Shown: one piece after another, positions 1-5,647 of the stretch
How the letters are laid out: each line of letters starts with the position of its first letter
Position numbering within the stretch: position 1 is the first letter of the stretch
Assembly: GCA_001003855.1 (NCBI GenBank)
Contig: LCPX01000030.1
Location: 1-8,598 of the forward strand
DNA from: Candidatus Moranbacteria bacterium GW2011_GWE1_49_15
Lineage (GTDB): Bacteria > Patescibacteriota > Minisyncoccia > Moranbacterales > GWC2-37-73
DNA: 8,598 nucleotides
Direction: 5' to 3'
Position numbers and translations under genes: made by a program
The notes under the pieces: generated by a model
Database searches by the model: none
What the model saw: the letters and a program-made list of their open reading frames with translations, nothing else
What the model was told of the DNA's origin: nothing

Positions 1-2
1 TT

Positions 3-326
3 GAGGAAATAGAAACTTTCTGTTCGGCAGTTTACCTGAAGCCTCAGACATTAATGGCTATATCCGACGGTTTGATTACCCAATATACCGCTGAAGATAT
101 AGCGTCGATTGCGATCAAAATTATGGATATGGAAAAAATAGATCGCACGAAGATCGCGGGAGGAATAGATTATTCGAACGAAAAAATAAGACAGCTGCTC
201 CATTTGGAGGAGATCAGCCACGATTTCTCTCCGGTGGATATATACAAGGGCATGCCCAAGGACGCCACACTCGATTTTTTGAAGAAAAAATCCGTTTCAC
301 TCGCAAATCCTTCATCGGATAAGTGA
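3..326 (+). CDS. Unrecognised protein, C-terminal part (5' end outside window)
   Basis: The frame is open from base 3 into an ATG at 54 and on to a TGA at 324-326. Because coding potential continues upstream of that ATG, I read this as the last roughly 107 codons of a longer gene and not as a 90-residue protein. The visible part is soluble and mixed-charge, with a probable run of amphipathic helices (around TAEDIASIAIKIMDMEKIDR) and a lysine-rich tail. There is no membrane segment, signal peptide, cysteine cluster or catalytic motif that I recognise. A hairpin terminator follows 27 bases after the stop, so this gene closes its transcription unit. Function is unknown. A stand-alone 90-residue gene starting at 54 is possible, but no SD precedes that ATG. 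Confidence 0.6.
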   Translation, partial: EEIETFCSAVYLKPQTLMAISDGLITQYTAEDIASIAIKIMDMEKIDRTKIAGGIDYSNEKIRQLLHLEEISHDFSPVDIYKGMPKDATLDFLKKKSVSLANPSSDK

Positions 327-353
327 TGATTTTTTGTGAAAATATATTAGCGG

Positions 354-383
354 AAAACGCCCTTGTCTGAGGGTGTTTTATTG
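354..383 (+). terminator. Rho-independent terminator of the upstream gene
   Basis: AAAACGCCCT (354-363) pairs with AGGGTGTTTT (370-379). This is a 10-bp stem with one G-U wobble around a 6-base loop, followed by a short T-rich run. The A-run on the 5' side means it could also work weakly on the other strand, but no gene points in from the right. Confidence 0.75.
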
Positions 384-407
384 TAATACGCTTTGAAATA
401 TAAATGA

Positions 408-436
408 TTGGATTAAATCCGGTGGGGGAGTATAAT
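408..436 (+). promoter_or_regulatory. Probable sigma70-type promoter for recQ
   Basis: TTGGAT (408-413) and a perfect TATAAT (431-436) are separated by exactly 17 bases, directly downstream of the previous terminator. Transcription would begin near 443, giving recQ a leader of about 184 bases. That leader would contain the whole inverted-repeat element at 454-610. Confidence 0.6.
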
Positions 437-453
437 GGAAAAACCCGAATCAA

Positions 454-610
454 GTCTCTGTATCAAAATAAGTCATACATTTCGCACTCATTTTCACACC
501 ATCTTTGCTTAAAAAAATCCTCAAAGTATCCTGATACATTTTCTGATTTTTTTAAACAAATCTGGCGCAAACCTGAGCACGGACTGCACAATTTATTTTG
601 ATACAGAGCC
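454..610. mobile_element. 157-bp element with 18-bp terminal inverted repeats (MITE-like or structured leader)
   Basis: The left end GTCTCTGTATCAAAATAA (454-471) and the right end TTATTTTGATACAGAGCC (593-610) are reverse complements at 17 of 18 positions, with a perfect 16-bp core. The 121-base interior encodes no convincing protein. It carries a third copy of the TGTATCA/TGATACA word (532-538) and a small palindrome at 526-537. The size, termini and non-coding interior suit a miniature inverted-repeat element or the remnant of an insertion sequence. I find no matching target-site duplication in the flanks (cgaatcaa on the left, taaagaca on the right), so mobility is inferred. The alternative is a long-range hairpin in the recQ leader RNA. 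Confidence 0.45.
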
Positions 611-626
611 TAAAGACAAAAACACA

Positions 627-2252
627 ATGTTGGAAAAGCAGTTGCAAAAACATTTCAATTTTCCCCAGTTCCGTTCCGGACAAAAGGAAGTCGTGGAGAG
701 CATCATGGCCGGGAAAGACGTGGTGGCGCTGATGCCGACGGGAGGAGGGAAGTCCCTCTGCTTCCAATTGCCGGCGATCATAAGCGAAAAGGTTTCCATC
801 GTGATTTCCCCCTTGATCGCGCTGATGCAAGACCAAGTGGACGCTCTCAATGCGCGTGGGATTCCGGCGGTCTATATCAACAGTTCGCTTGACTCCGATG
901 AGATGGACGAGCGCCTTTGGGATATCAAAAAGGGGAAAACGAAGATCGTTTATATCGCTCCGGAGCGCTTCGCCAACAGGCAATTTCAAAAAATATTTTC
1001 CGAATTGGACGTGTATCTTTTGGCAGTCGACGAAGCTCACTGCGTTTCGCAGTGGGGCCATGATTTCCGTCCGGATTATCTTTCCATTAAGGATTACATC
1101 CCGATGCTCAAAAACCGTCCGATAGTGGCGGCATTTACGGCCACGGCCACGCCGGAAGTGAAAGATGATATTATCGAGCGCTTGGGACTCCAGGATCCGG
1201 ACGTGTACGTTCGCGGATTCGACCGACCGAACCTGAAATTTTTCGTGCGTGAGAACCTTCGGAAAATGGAGCGGGCGAAAGAGGCTCTGCGCATTGCCAA
1301 ATCCATCGAAGGCAGTGGGATCGTCTATGCGATAACGCGAAAGGAAACCGAACAGCTGGCAAAATTTTTCAAGGAGGAGGGTATAAAGGCCGCGGCCTAT
1401 CACGCCGGAATGACGAATGAGCGCCGGAGCAGAATCCAGAACGAATTCATGGAAAACAAGTTCAAGGTGATCGTGGCGACCATCGCTTTCGGCATGGGAG
1501 TGGACAAAGCCGACATCCGTTTCGTTATCCATGTCGGGATGCCGGCAAGCCCGGAGGGATATTATCAGGAAGCGGGAAGGGCCGGACGCGACGGGGAAAA
1601 ATCCTTCTGCATATTGCTCCACAGCAAGAGCGACGCGAGCCTCCATAATTTTTTCATCATGTCCGGAAAAAACGAAATGATTTCCCAAGGGAAAAGCTGG
1701 GAGGATACGAAAAAAGCGATCGACATCAGATACGGAAGGCTTAATAAAATGAAAGAATACGTTTCGCATTCTTCATGCCGGAGAAAACTTCTCTTGGAAT
1801 ATTTCGGCGATCCTGCTGTGAAAGAGAGCGCGGAAAACTGCGGAGGCTGCGACGTGTGCATGGATTTCAAATGGGCGAAATATTCCGACGGGGAAGAGGA
1901 GGGCGGCAAAGTGAAAACCAAGTCCAAGCCGAGAAAAAGCAAAGCCAAAGAAAGCATGACGATCATGGAAACCGTGAAACTTTATCAGCAAAAATATTCC
2001 GCGGAAAAAATCGCCAAGGCCAGAAGCTTGGGTATCAGCACGATCTACAACCATCTGACGCAGTGGTACGCGGAAGGCGGGGAACTTGAAATCGAAAATC
2101 TTGTTTCCAAGGAACAGGAGAAAATCATTTCGGAGGCGATGGACAAAAAACACGGCTTCCAGAAACTGAAAGAAATCAAAGAGCGAGTCGGCGACGGCAT
2201 CAGCTATGAGCAGATCCGCCTGATTTGGGCCAAGAAAAAACGCGGAGCATAA
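627..2252 (+). CDS. recQ: ATP-dependent DNA helicase RecQ with C-terminal helix-turn-helix
   Basis: This is a superfamily 2 helicase that unwinds DNA 3' to 5' and acts in recombination, fork repair and resolution of branched DNA in the cytoplasm. All core motifs are present in its 541 residues: motif 0 (FRSGQKEVV, Q19), Walker A TGGGKS (38-43), motif Ia SPLIALMQDQV (61-71), DEAH (135-138) with the RecQ aromatic loop CVSQWGHDFRPDY (139-151), TATAT (171-175), motif V near 283-302 and QEAGRAGRD (314-322). A four-cysteine zinc module follows (C384, C405, C408, C411). After a lysine-rich linker (about 428-442), residues 443-535 look like the helicase-associated HTH_40 type. I see no canonical winged-helix RQC or HRDC domain. 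At 541 residues it is shorter than E. coli-type RecQ (about 610). The ATG has no SD, but it matches the usual family N-terminus and no ATG lies upstream in the open part of the frame. Confidence 0.95.
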   Translation: MLEKQLQKHFNFPQFRSGQKEVVESIMAGKDVVALMPTGGGKSLCFQLPAIISEKVSIVISPLIALMQDQVDALNARGIPAVYINSSLDSDEMDERLWDIKKGKTKIVYIAPERFANRQFQKIFSELDVYLLAVDEAHCVSQWGHDFRPDYLSIKDYIPMLKNRPIVAAFTATATPEVKDDIIERLGLQDPDVYVRGFDRPNLKFFVRENLRKMERAKEALRIAKSIEGSGIVYAITRKETEQLAKFFKEEGIKAAAYHAGMTNERRSRIQNEFMENKFKVIVATIAFGMGVDKADIRFVIHVGMPASPEGYYQEAGRAGRDGEKSFCILLHSKSDASLHNFFIMSGKNEMISQGKSWEDTKKAIDIRYGRLNKMKEYVSHSSCRRKLLLEYFGDPAVKESAENCGGCDVCMDFKWAKYSDGEEEGGKVKTKSKPRKSKAKESMTIMETVKLYQQKYSAEKIAKARSLGISTIYNHLTQWYAEGGELEIENLVSKEQEKIISEAMDKKHGFQKLKEIKERVGDGISYEQIRLIWAKKKRGA

Positions 2253-2305
2253 CCGCTCTGTAAGTTTGGTATTTTTTTATTGTACTAATGGTATCTATAA
2301 AAATT

Positions 2306-2342
2306 AACCAAGCTTTTTTGGTTTGCCTGCATTCCAAAAAAG
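2306..2342 (+). other. Two overlapping, mutually exclusive hairpins before the VOC gene
   Basis: AACCAA (2306-2311) can pair with TTGGTT (2318-2323). Alternatively CTTTTTTGG (2313-2321) pairs perfectly over 9 bp with CCAAAAAAG (2334-2342) around a 12-base loop. The two use the same bases and cannot form together. The second ends 9 bases before the next start codon, where the usual SD position contains only A-rich sequence. Neither has a proper downstream T-run, so they are not clear terminators for recQ. Confidence 0.35.
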
Positions 2343-2351
2343 AAAAAACAT

Positions 2352-2711
2352 ATGCCGAACAGAGTAATCCATTTCGAGATTCCGGCCGAGGATCCTGAAA
2401 AAATAGTCAAATTCTACCAGGAGGTTTTCGATTGGAAAATCAAAAGGTGGGAAGACCAGGATTATTGGCTCGTCGACAACGGGAAGATGGGCGAGTACGG
2501 GATAGGCGGGGCGATCTATAAGAAGGATTGGATGACGACCGTCGTGAACACTGTCGGGGTGGACGATGTCGACGCCTATGTCGAGAAAGTCAAAGCTGCC
2601 GGAGGGGAGCTCGTGCGCGGACCGATGGAAATTCCCAAAGTCGGGCGCCATGCGGTCCTCAAGGATCCCGAAGGCACGCTTTTCGGGATCATTAAGCCGT
2701 TGCCGATGTGA
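2352..2711 (+). CDS. VOC-superfamily (glyoxalase/bleomycin-resistance fold) protein
   Basis: This 119-residue protein has the single-module vicinal oxygen chelate layout. The first half carries VIHFEIPAEDPEKIVKFYQEVF (about 5-26), the hallmark opening of the Cfp30B-like VOC group. A second βαβββ half spans about 60-119 and ends in GRHAVLKDPEGTLFGI (98-113). H7, H100 and nearby acidic residues are candidate metal ligands. Such proteins normally act as dimers. The substrate cannot be read from sequence: family members include glyoxalases, dioxygenases, antibiotic-binding proteins and non-enzymes. It is a single gene with no SD, 99 bases after recQ, and no neighbour suggests a pathway. The N-terminus fits the family exactly, so the start is reliable. 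Confidence 0.85.
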   Translation: MPNRVIHFEIPAEDPEKIVKFYQEVFDWKIKRWEDQDYWLVDNGKMGEYGIGGAIYKKDWMTTVVNTVGVDDVDAYVEKVKAAGGELVRGPMEIPKVGRHAVLKDPEGTLFGIIKPLPM

Positions 2712-2764
2712 CGTTCTGATTTTTGAAGCTTCGAAAAGTGGGGCTGGTTTTTGTCGTGTCCGGT

Positions 2765-2773
2765 TGGTATAAT
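2765..2773 (+). promoter_or_regulatory. Extended -10 promoter for the methyltransferase gene
   Basis: TGGTATAAT (2765-2773) is a perfect TATAAT with the TGn extension. The -35 position (about 2745-2750, TGGTTT) is poor, which is tolerated by extended -10 promoters. Transcription would start near 2780, about 32 bases before the chosen start codon. Confidence 0.6.
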
Positions 2774-2811
2774 GTTTAAAGCGGAATAATAATTAGCAGG
2801 AAGTGAAAAAT

Positions 2812-3531
2812 ATGAAAACGCCAGAACGAATTTCTTCGGTAGAGGTATTTAGGCGGGAAGAAAATCCTTTTGAAGACGAACGAATTTCCCAAGAATGGAT
2901 TAATAATGTGGAAGGAGAAAAAAATACAGCAAGAGATAAATATATTTATCCTAAGCTCAGTGGCTGGATTGAAGAAAGTAAGCCCGAAGTCGTTGTTGAA
3001 ATCGGAGCGGGACAAGGGATTTGCTCTGATAAGTTGGGAAACTTTAAGGGAAGATATATAGGAATCGAGCCTTCGGCGCATCTGGTAAAAAGAGCTAAGG
3101 AATTGTATGTAGAAGAAAATAGGAAGTTCATTTTGGGGGACGCTTATGCGTTGCCGCTTGAATCTGAAAGCACGGACGCAAGTTTTTCGGTAAATGTTTG
3201 GTTTCATTTGGAAAACCTCGAGCAAGCTTCAAGGGAGTTGGCTCGCATCTTGAAACCGGGCGGAAAGCTTATGATTATCACGTCAAATCCGGAAGCTTAT
3301 GATCTTTGGGAATCTTGGTATTCCGATGCGGCAAAAGAGGGCAAGAAGTTGACGGGCAAAATCTTGACCCCCGTTAATCCTTTGACTAAGAATATTTTTT
3401 ACCAACATGCGCTCGGGGAAATTTTGGAATCATTGGAGGTTAATGGACTGGAAATCGAATCAACTGAAGAATTTGCGGATAACAGTGGATATAAATCTTT
3501 TATTTGTATAAAAGGAATTAAACGCAGGTGA
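2812..3531 (+). CDS. Class I SAM-dependent methyltransferase, substrate unknown
   Basis: This Rossmann-fold methyltransferase has motif I VVEIGAGQG (about 61-69), an acidic motif II ending IEPS (85-88), the GDAYALPL segment (109-116) and a motif V/VI stretch ending RILKPGGKLMII (145-156). The layout matches the Methyltransf_11 group, which methylates small molecules, lipids or quinones. The acceptor site is not diagnostic. I chose ATG 2812 (239 residues) over the in-frame GTG at 2803 because AGGAAG (2798-2803) sits 8 bases before the ATG but overlaps the GTG. Codon use leans to A/T-ending codons (AAA, GAA, TTT, ATA) more than in recQ or the VOC gene, which may indicate separate origin. It has its own promoter and appears monocistronic. 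Confidence 0.85.
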   Translation: MKTPERISSVEVFRREENPFEDERISQEWINNVEGEKNTARDKYIYPKLSGWIEESKPEVVVEIGAGQGICSDKLGNFKGRYIGIEPSAHLVKRAKELYVEENRKFILGDAYALPLESESTDASFSVNVWFHLENLEQASRELARILKPGGKLMIITSNPEAYDLWESWYSDAAKEGKKLTGKILTPVNPLTKNIFYQHALGEILESLEVNGLEIESTEEFADNSGYKSFICIKGIKRR

Positions 3532-3588
3532 GATTATAAAAGCGAGGAATTCGCCAAGGATTAATTTTATTTAAGATTCTATTTTTTT

Positions 3589-4092
3589 ATGGACATAGTT
3601 TCGCATGGGCTGTGGGGAGGAGTGGCGTTCGGAAGAAAAAGCAGGAAGGATTATTTGCTGGCGTTCCTTTTTGGAATAATGCCGGACATGTTTTCTTTCG
3701 GGATACTTTTCACGACGAACCTTTTGGGAATCACGGTGGGACCCAAATATTCGAACGGCCGTCCGGATTTCGCGTCCATCCCAGAATATGTCAGCCAACT
3801 CTATGACGTCACGCACAGCTTGGTGGTTTTCGCTTTGGTTTTCGCAATCGTTTGGTATTGGCGCAAAAAACCCTTCTGGCCGTTGGCCGCTTGGGGATTG
3901 CATATTTTGGTCGACATTCCGACGCATTCTCTGGAGTTTTTCGCCACGCCTTTCCTTTGGCCGTTTTCGAATTATCGCTTTGACGGGATAAATTGGGGTA
4001 ATCCATGGATCTTCTTTCCTAATGTCGCCTTGTTGGTCGTGGCCTATTCGGCCTGGCTGATCGCCCGCTTGAAAAAAAGGAAGGGAAAATGA
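3589..4092 (+). CDS. YdjM/DUF457-like integral membrane protein, putative metal-dependent hydrolase
   Basis: This 167-residue protein has about four hydrophobic segments (near 22-48, 78-92, 96-110 and 141-160) and a lysine/arginine-rich C-terminus that should face the cytoplasm. It shows the histidine/aspartate pattern of the YdjM/DUF457 group: SHG at 5-7, PD at 32-33, THS at 75-77 and HILVDIPTH at 105-113. H6, D33, H76, H105, D109 and H113 are likely metal ligands near the membrane surface. Family members are annotated as membrane-bound hydrolases, but the substrate and biochemistry are largely unestablished. No SD is visible. The preceding 57 bases are A/T-rich without a clear promoter, so it may be read through from the methyltransferase gene. 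A strong terminator lies 18 bases after the stop. Confidence 0.65.
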   Translation: MDIVSHGLWGGVAFGRKSRKDYLLAFLFGIMPDMFSFGILFTTNLLGITVGPKYSNGRPDFASIPEYVSQLYDVTHSLVVFALVFAIVWYWRKKPFWPLAAWGLHILVDIPTHSLEFFATPFLWPFSNYRFDGINWGNPWIFFPNVALLVVAYSAWLIARLKKRKGK

Positions 4093-4110
4093 CATCGAAA
4101 AAACCCTTCA

Positions 4111-4140
4111 AAAAAGCCTTTCCTGGCGGAAGGGCTTTTT
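4111..4140 (+). terminator. Strong rho-independent terminator
   Basis: AAAAAGCCTTTCC (4111-4123) pairs with GGAAGGGCTTTTT (4128-4140), a 13-bp stem with one wobble and a TGGC tetraloop; the five Ts form the 3' arm. The A/T arms could allow some activity on the other strand. CCCTTC at 4104-4109 could compete for GAAGGG but is weaker. Confidence 0.85.
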
Positions 4141-4144
4141 GGTA

Positions 4145-4173
4145 TTGACTTTTTACTGATTTGGTGCTATAAT
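4145..4173 (+). promoter_or_regulatory. Near-consensus sigma70-type promoter
   Basis: TTGACT (4145-4150), a 17-base spacer and TATAAT (4168-4173) with a TGC extended -10 make this the best promoter in the window. It begins 4 bases after the preceding terminator. Transcription should start near 4180, giving a leader of about 73 bases that ends in the strong SD AAGGAGG (4239-4245), 7 bases before the ATG. Confidence 0.85.
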
Positions 4174-4252
4174 AGATAATCAGTGTTAATGTTAGCGCTG
4201 AACCGGTCATTTCGGCCAAAATAGTACCTTTTCAATCCAAGGAGGAAAAAGA

Positions 4253-4894
4253 ATGAAAAAGATTTTCACTTCATTGTTTTTGGCTGTTTTTATGATCGTT
4301 GGCGTTTCACATGCGGATTCGCAATTTTATATCCGCGGAGAAGGTGATGGCATCGTGTTCATCGACTTTGCTTTTACGGTTCCATCCGGAAACGGCGGTA
4401 ACTTCAAACTCGGTAAGTTTGAAAGAAGTTACTACCCATTTACGAAGCCCGCGCACTTCATCGAGATGTATTTCGGCGAACTCGGCCAAGGGGGGTTGTA
4501 CTATTACAACAATGCCGAGGAGATTTGCGACACGAAGGTATTTTTTCATGGCGAAAGGTCGATCAATTCAACGATCGGTATCGAGAGCCAGCGCAATGTC
4601 AGAAGAAATGATCTGACTATCCTGACCAAGAAGAAGGCCTTGAAGGATTCGATCATGAATCTCCCTTCCGATGAAGAATATACCTATTACATCGCATCTT
4701 CGTCAGACGGTGGCCATACTCAGATCAAGGAAATCGTGGAAAGTATGGCCCATTGCAAGGAAGTGATCATCATTCTTACTGACTCCCGCGGATTCCTTTC
4801 CAAAGTTTTCACAGGAAAGAAAGCTGTTGATGTGCAGAAAGACACGTACATCAACACTGGAGAATGGTTTGCCTTGGGAATCAGAAGATATTAG
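4253..4894 (+). CDS. Secreted protein of unknown function
   Basis: This 213-residue protein has a clear signal peptide: MKK, a hydrophobic core (residues 4-18) and a likely cleavage site after SHA (residue 21). The mature part is rich in Tyr, Phe, Gly and Ser at first (YIRGEGDGIVFIDFAF, then YYPFTKPAHF and GLYYYNNAEE). It ends with a more α/β-like segment (EVIIILTDSRG, 170-180). Two cysteines (C92, C168) could form one disulfide outside the membrane. There is no lipobox, LPxTG or transmembrane anchor, and I recognise no family. A near-consensus promoter, perfect SD and closely flanking terminators make it a monocistronic unit probably expressed strongly. It could be an envelope or secreted structural or binding protein, but nothing in the sequence settles that. 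Confidence 0.8.
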   Translation: MKKIFTSLFLAVFMIVGVSHADSQFYIRGEGDGIVFIDFAFTVPSGNGGNFKLGKFERSYYPFTKPAHFIEMYFGELGQGGLYYYNNAEEICDTKVFFHGERSINSTIGIESQRNVRRNDLTILTKKKALKDSIMNLPSDEEYTYYIASSSDGGHTQIKEIVESMAHCKEVIIILTDSRGFLSKVFTGKKAVDVQKDTYINTGEWFALGIRRY

Positions 4895-4912
4895 TCCCAT
4901 AGTTGCTTGGCT

Positions 4913-4956
4913 AAAGGCCGTCCACTTGCATATTTGCAGGCGGGCGGCTTTTTTTA
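4913..4956 (+). terminator. Strong rho-independent terminator
   Basis: GCCGTCC-A-CTTGCA (4917-4930) pairs with TGCAGG-C-GGGCGGC (4935-4948) around a TATT loop. The stem has about 13 pairs, including two wobbles, with one A-C mismatch, flanked by AAA and followed by TTTTTTT (4949-4955). It closes the secreted-protein unit 18 bases after its stop. Confidence 0.85.
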
Positions 4957-4993
4957 TTGCCTGATCCATGTAAAAATGAAAACAAAAGGGAAC

Positions 4994-5033
4994 TGGGCCG
5001 TATTAAGTTCAGGCCCATTTTAAAGCCGTATTA
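4994..5033 (+). promoter_or_regulatory. Small inverted repeat and direct repeat before the sigma-factor gene
   Basis: TGGGCC (4994-4999) and GGCCCA (5012-5017) form a 6-bp inverted repeat with a 12-base loop. GCCGTATTA occurs at 4997-5005 and again at 5025-5033, 28 bases apart, and the second copy includes the A of the start codon. No SD and no standard -35/-10 pair are visible here. This may be an operator or translation-control element; its function is inferred only. Confidence 0.3.
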
Positions 5034-5617
5034 TGTTGAATTTGGAAGAATTGGAGAAGAAAACCGATCAGGAGTTGGTAGAACTCGCCAAAGATGACCA
5101 GGAAATGTTTGGGGCGCTTATGGCCAGATATCAAGGACCCTTGTTTGCTTATGTCAAAAGGATCTCCCAGCTTGGCAATGAGGACGTCGAAGATCTCTTG
5201 CAGGATATTTTCGTTAAGGCATATCTTAATCTCAATTCCTATGAAAGCTCGTTGAAATTTTCCAGTTGGATATACCGCATCTCGCACAATCACGTCGTTG
5301 ACAATTTCCGCAGGATTTCAGCCCGACCGAGAATCCTTAACACCGAGGACGACAGTTGGATGAGGATAGTGAGAGCGGATACTGATTTGGAAAAGGAGTT
5401 GGCTGACAAGGACTGCGCTGGAAAAATAAAAGAGGCGATCGAACGGATGCCCCTCAAATATAGGGAGGCGTTGGTGCTCCGCTTCGTAGAGGACAAGGAA
5501 TATGAGGAAATTATGGATATCCTCCAAAAACCGAAAGGGACAGTGGCGACGCTGATCGCGAGAGGCAAGAAGCTGATTGAAAAGGATATAAAGAAGAAAG
5601 GTATAAGATTTTTTTAA
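5033..5617 (+). CDS. RNA polymerase sigma factor, ECF-like sigma70 family
   Basis: This 194-residue protein has the two-domain layout of group 4 (ECF) sigma factors. Region 2 spans about 26-95, with LLQDIFVKAYLNL (55-67, core-binding helix) and FSSWIYRISHNHVVDNFRR (76-94, -10 recognition and melting). Region 4 spans about 131-185 and includes MPLKYREALVLRFVEDKEYEEI, followed by a helix-turn-helix ending GTVATLIARGKKLI (169-182) that reads the -35 element. Sigma regions 1 and 3 are absent, as expected. It directs RNA polymerase to a specific promoter set. The membrane-protein gene starts 30 bases downstream, the classic position for its anti-sigma partner. The start fits the family (TDQELVELAKDDQEMFG is the usual opening), although no SD is present. 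The target regulon is unknown. Confidence 0.92.
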   Translation: MLNLEELEKKTDQELVELAKDDQEMFGALMARYQGPLFAYVKRISQLGNEDVEDLLQDIFVKAYLNLNSYESSLKFSSWIYRISHNHVVDNFRRISARPRILNTEDDSWMRIVRADTDLEKELADKDCAGKIKEAIERMPLKYREALVLRFVEDKEYEEIMDILQKPKGTVATLIARGKKLIEKDIKKKGIRFF

Positions 5618-5647
5618 ATACATCCGTATAAGTCATATTATAAAACT

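Noticed and set aside
404..601. Open frame of 65 codons between the first terminator and recQ
   Set aside because: It runs through the inverted-repeat element, has no SD, and its translation is low-complexity (Ser/Lys/His) with no family resemblance.
454..610. Intact insertion sequence
   Set aside because: The interior is 121 bases with no transposase fragment and no target-site duplication is visible; only a MITE-like or remnant reading is possible.
552..1769. Long open frame of 405 codons on the - strand across recQ
   Set aside because: It lies antisense to recQ, whose motifs are complete. The translation is rich in His, Arg and Phe in the way expected from a reversed coding strand, and has no recognisable domain.
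1773..2153. Open frame on the - strand under the recQ C-terminus
   Set aside because: It is a mirror of the recQ coding region, with no start signal or family match.
3571..4095. Open frame of 174 codons on the - strand opposite the YdjM-like gene
   Set aside because: The + strand frame has membrane helices and conserved His/Asp motifs; the antisense product is Arg/Gln-rich with no domain.
4201..4252. Riboswitch in the leader of the secreted-protein gene
   Set aside because: Only a 4-bp stem (GGTC 4205-4208 with GGCC 4214-4217) and the short palindrome AGCGCT are present; the leader of about 73 bases is too simple and matches no known class.
4989..5032. GGAACT (4989-4994) as a possible ECF -35 element for autoregulation
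   Set aside because: The candidate -10 words CGTAT are 4 and 32 bases away, not the usual 16 or so.
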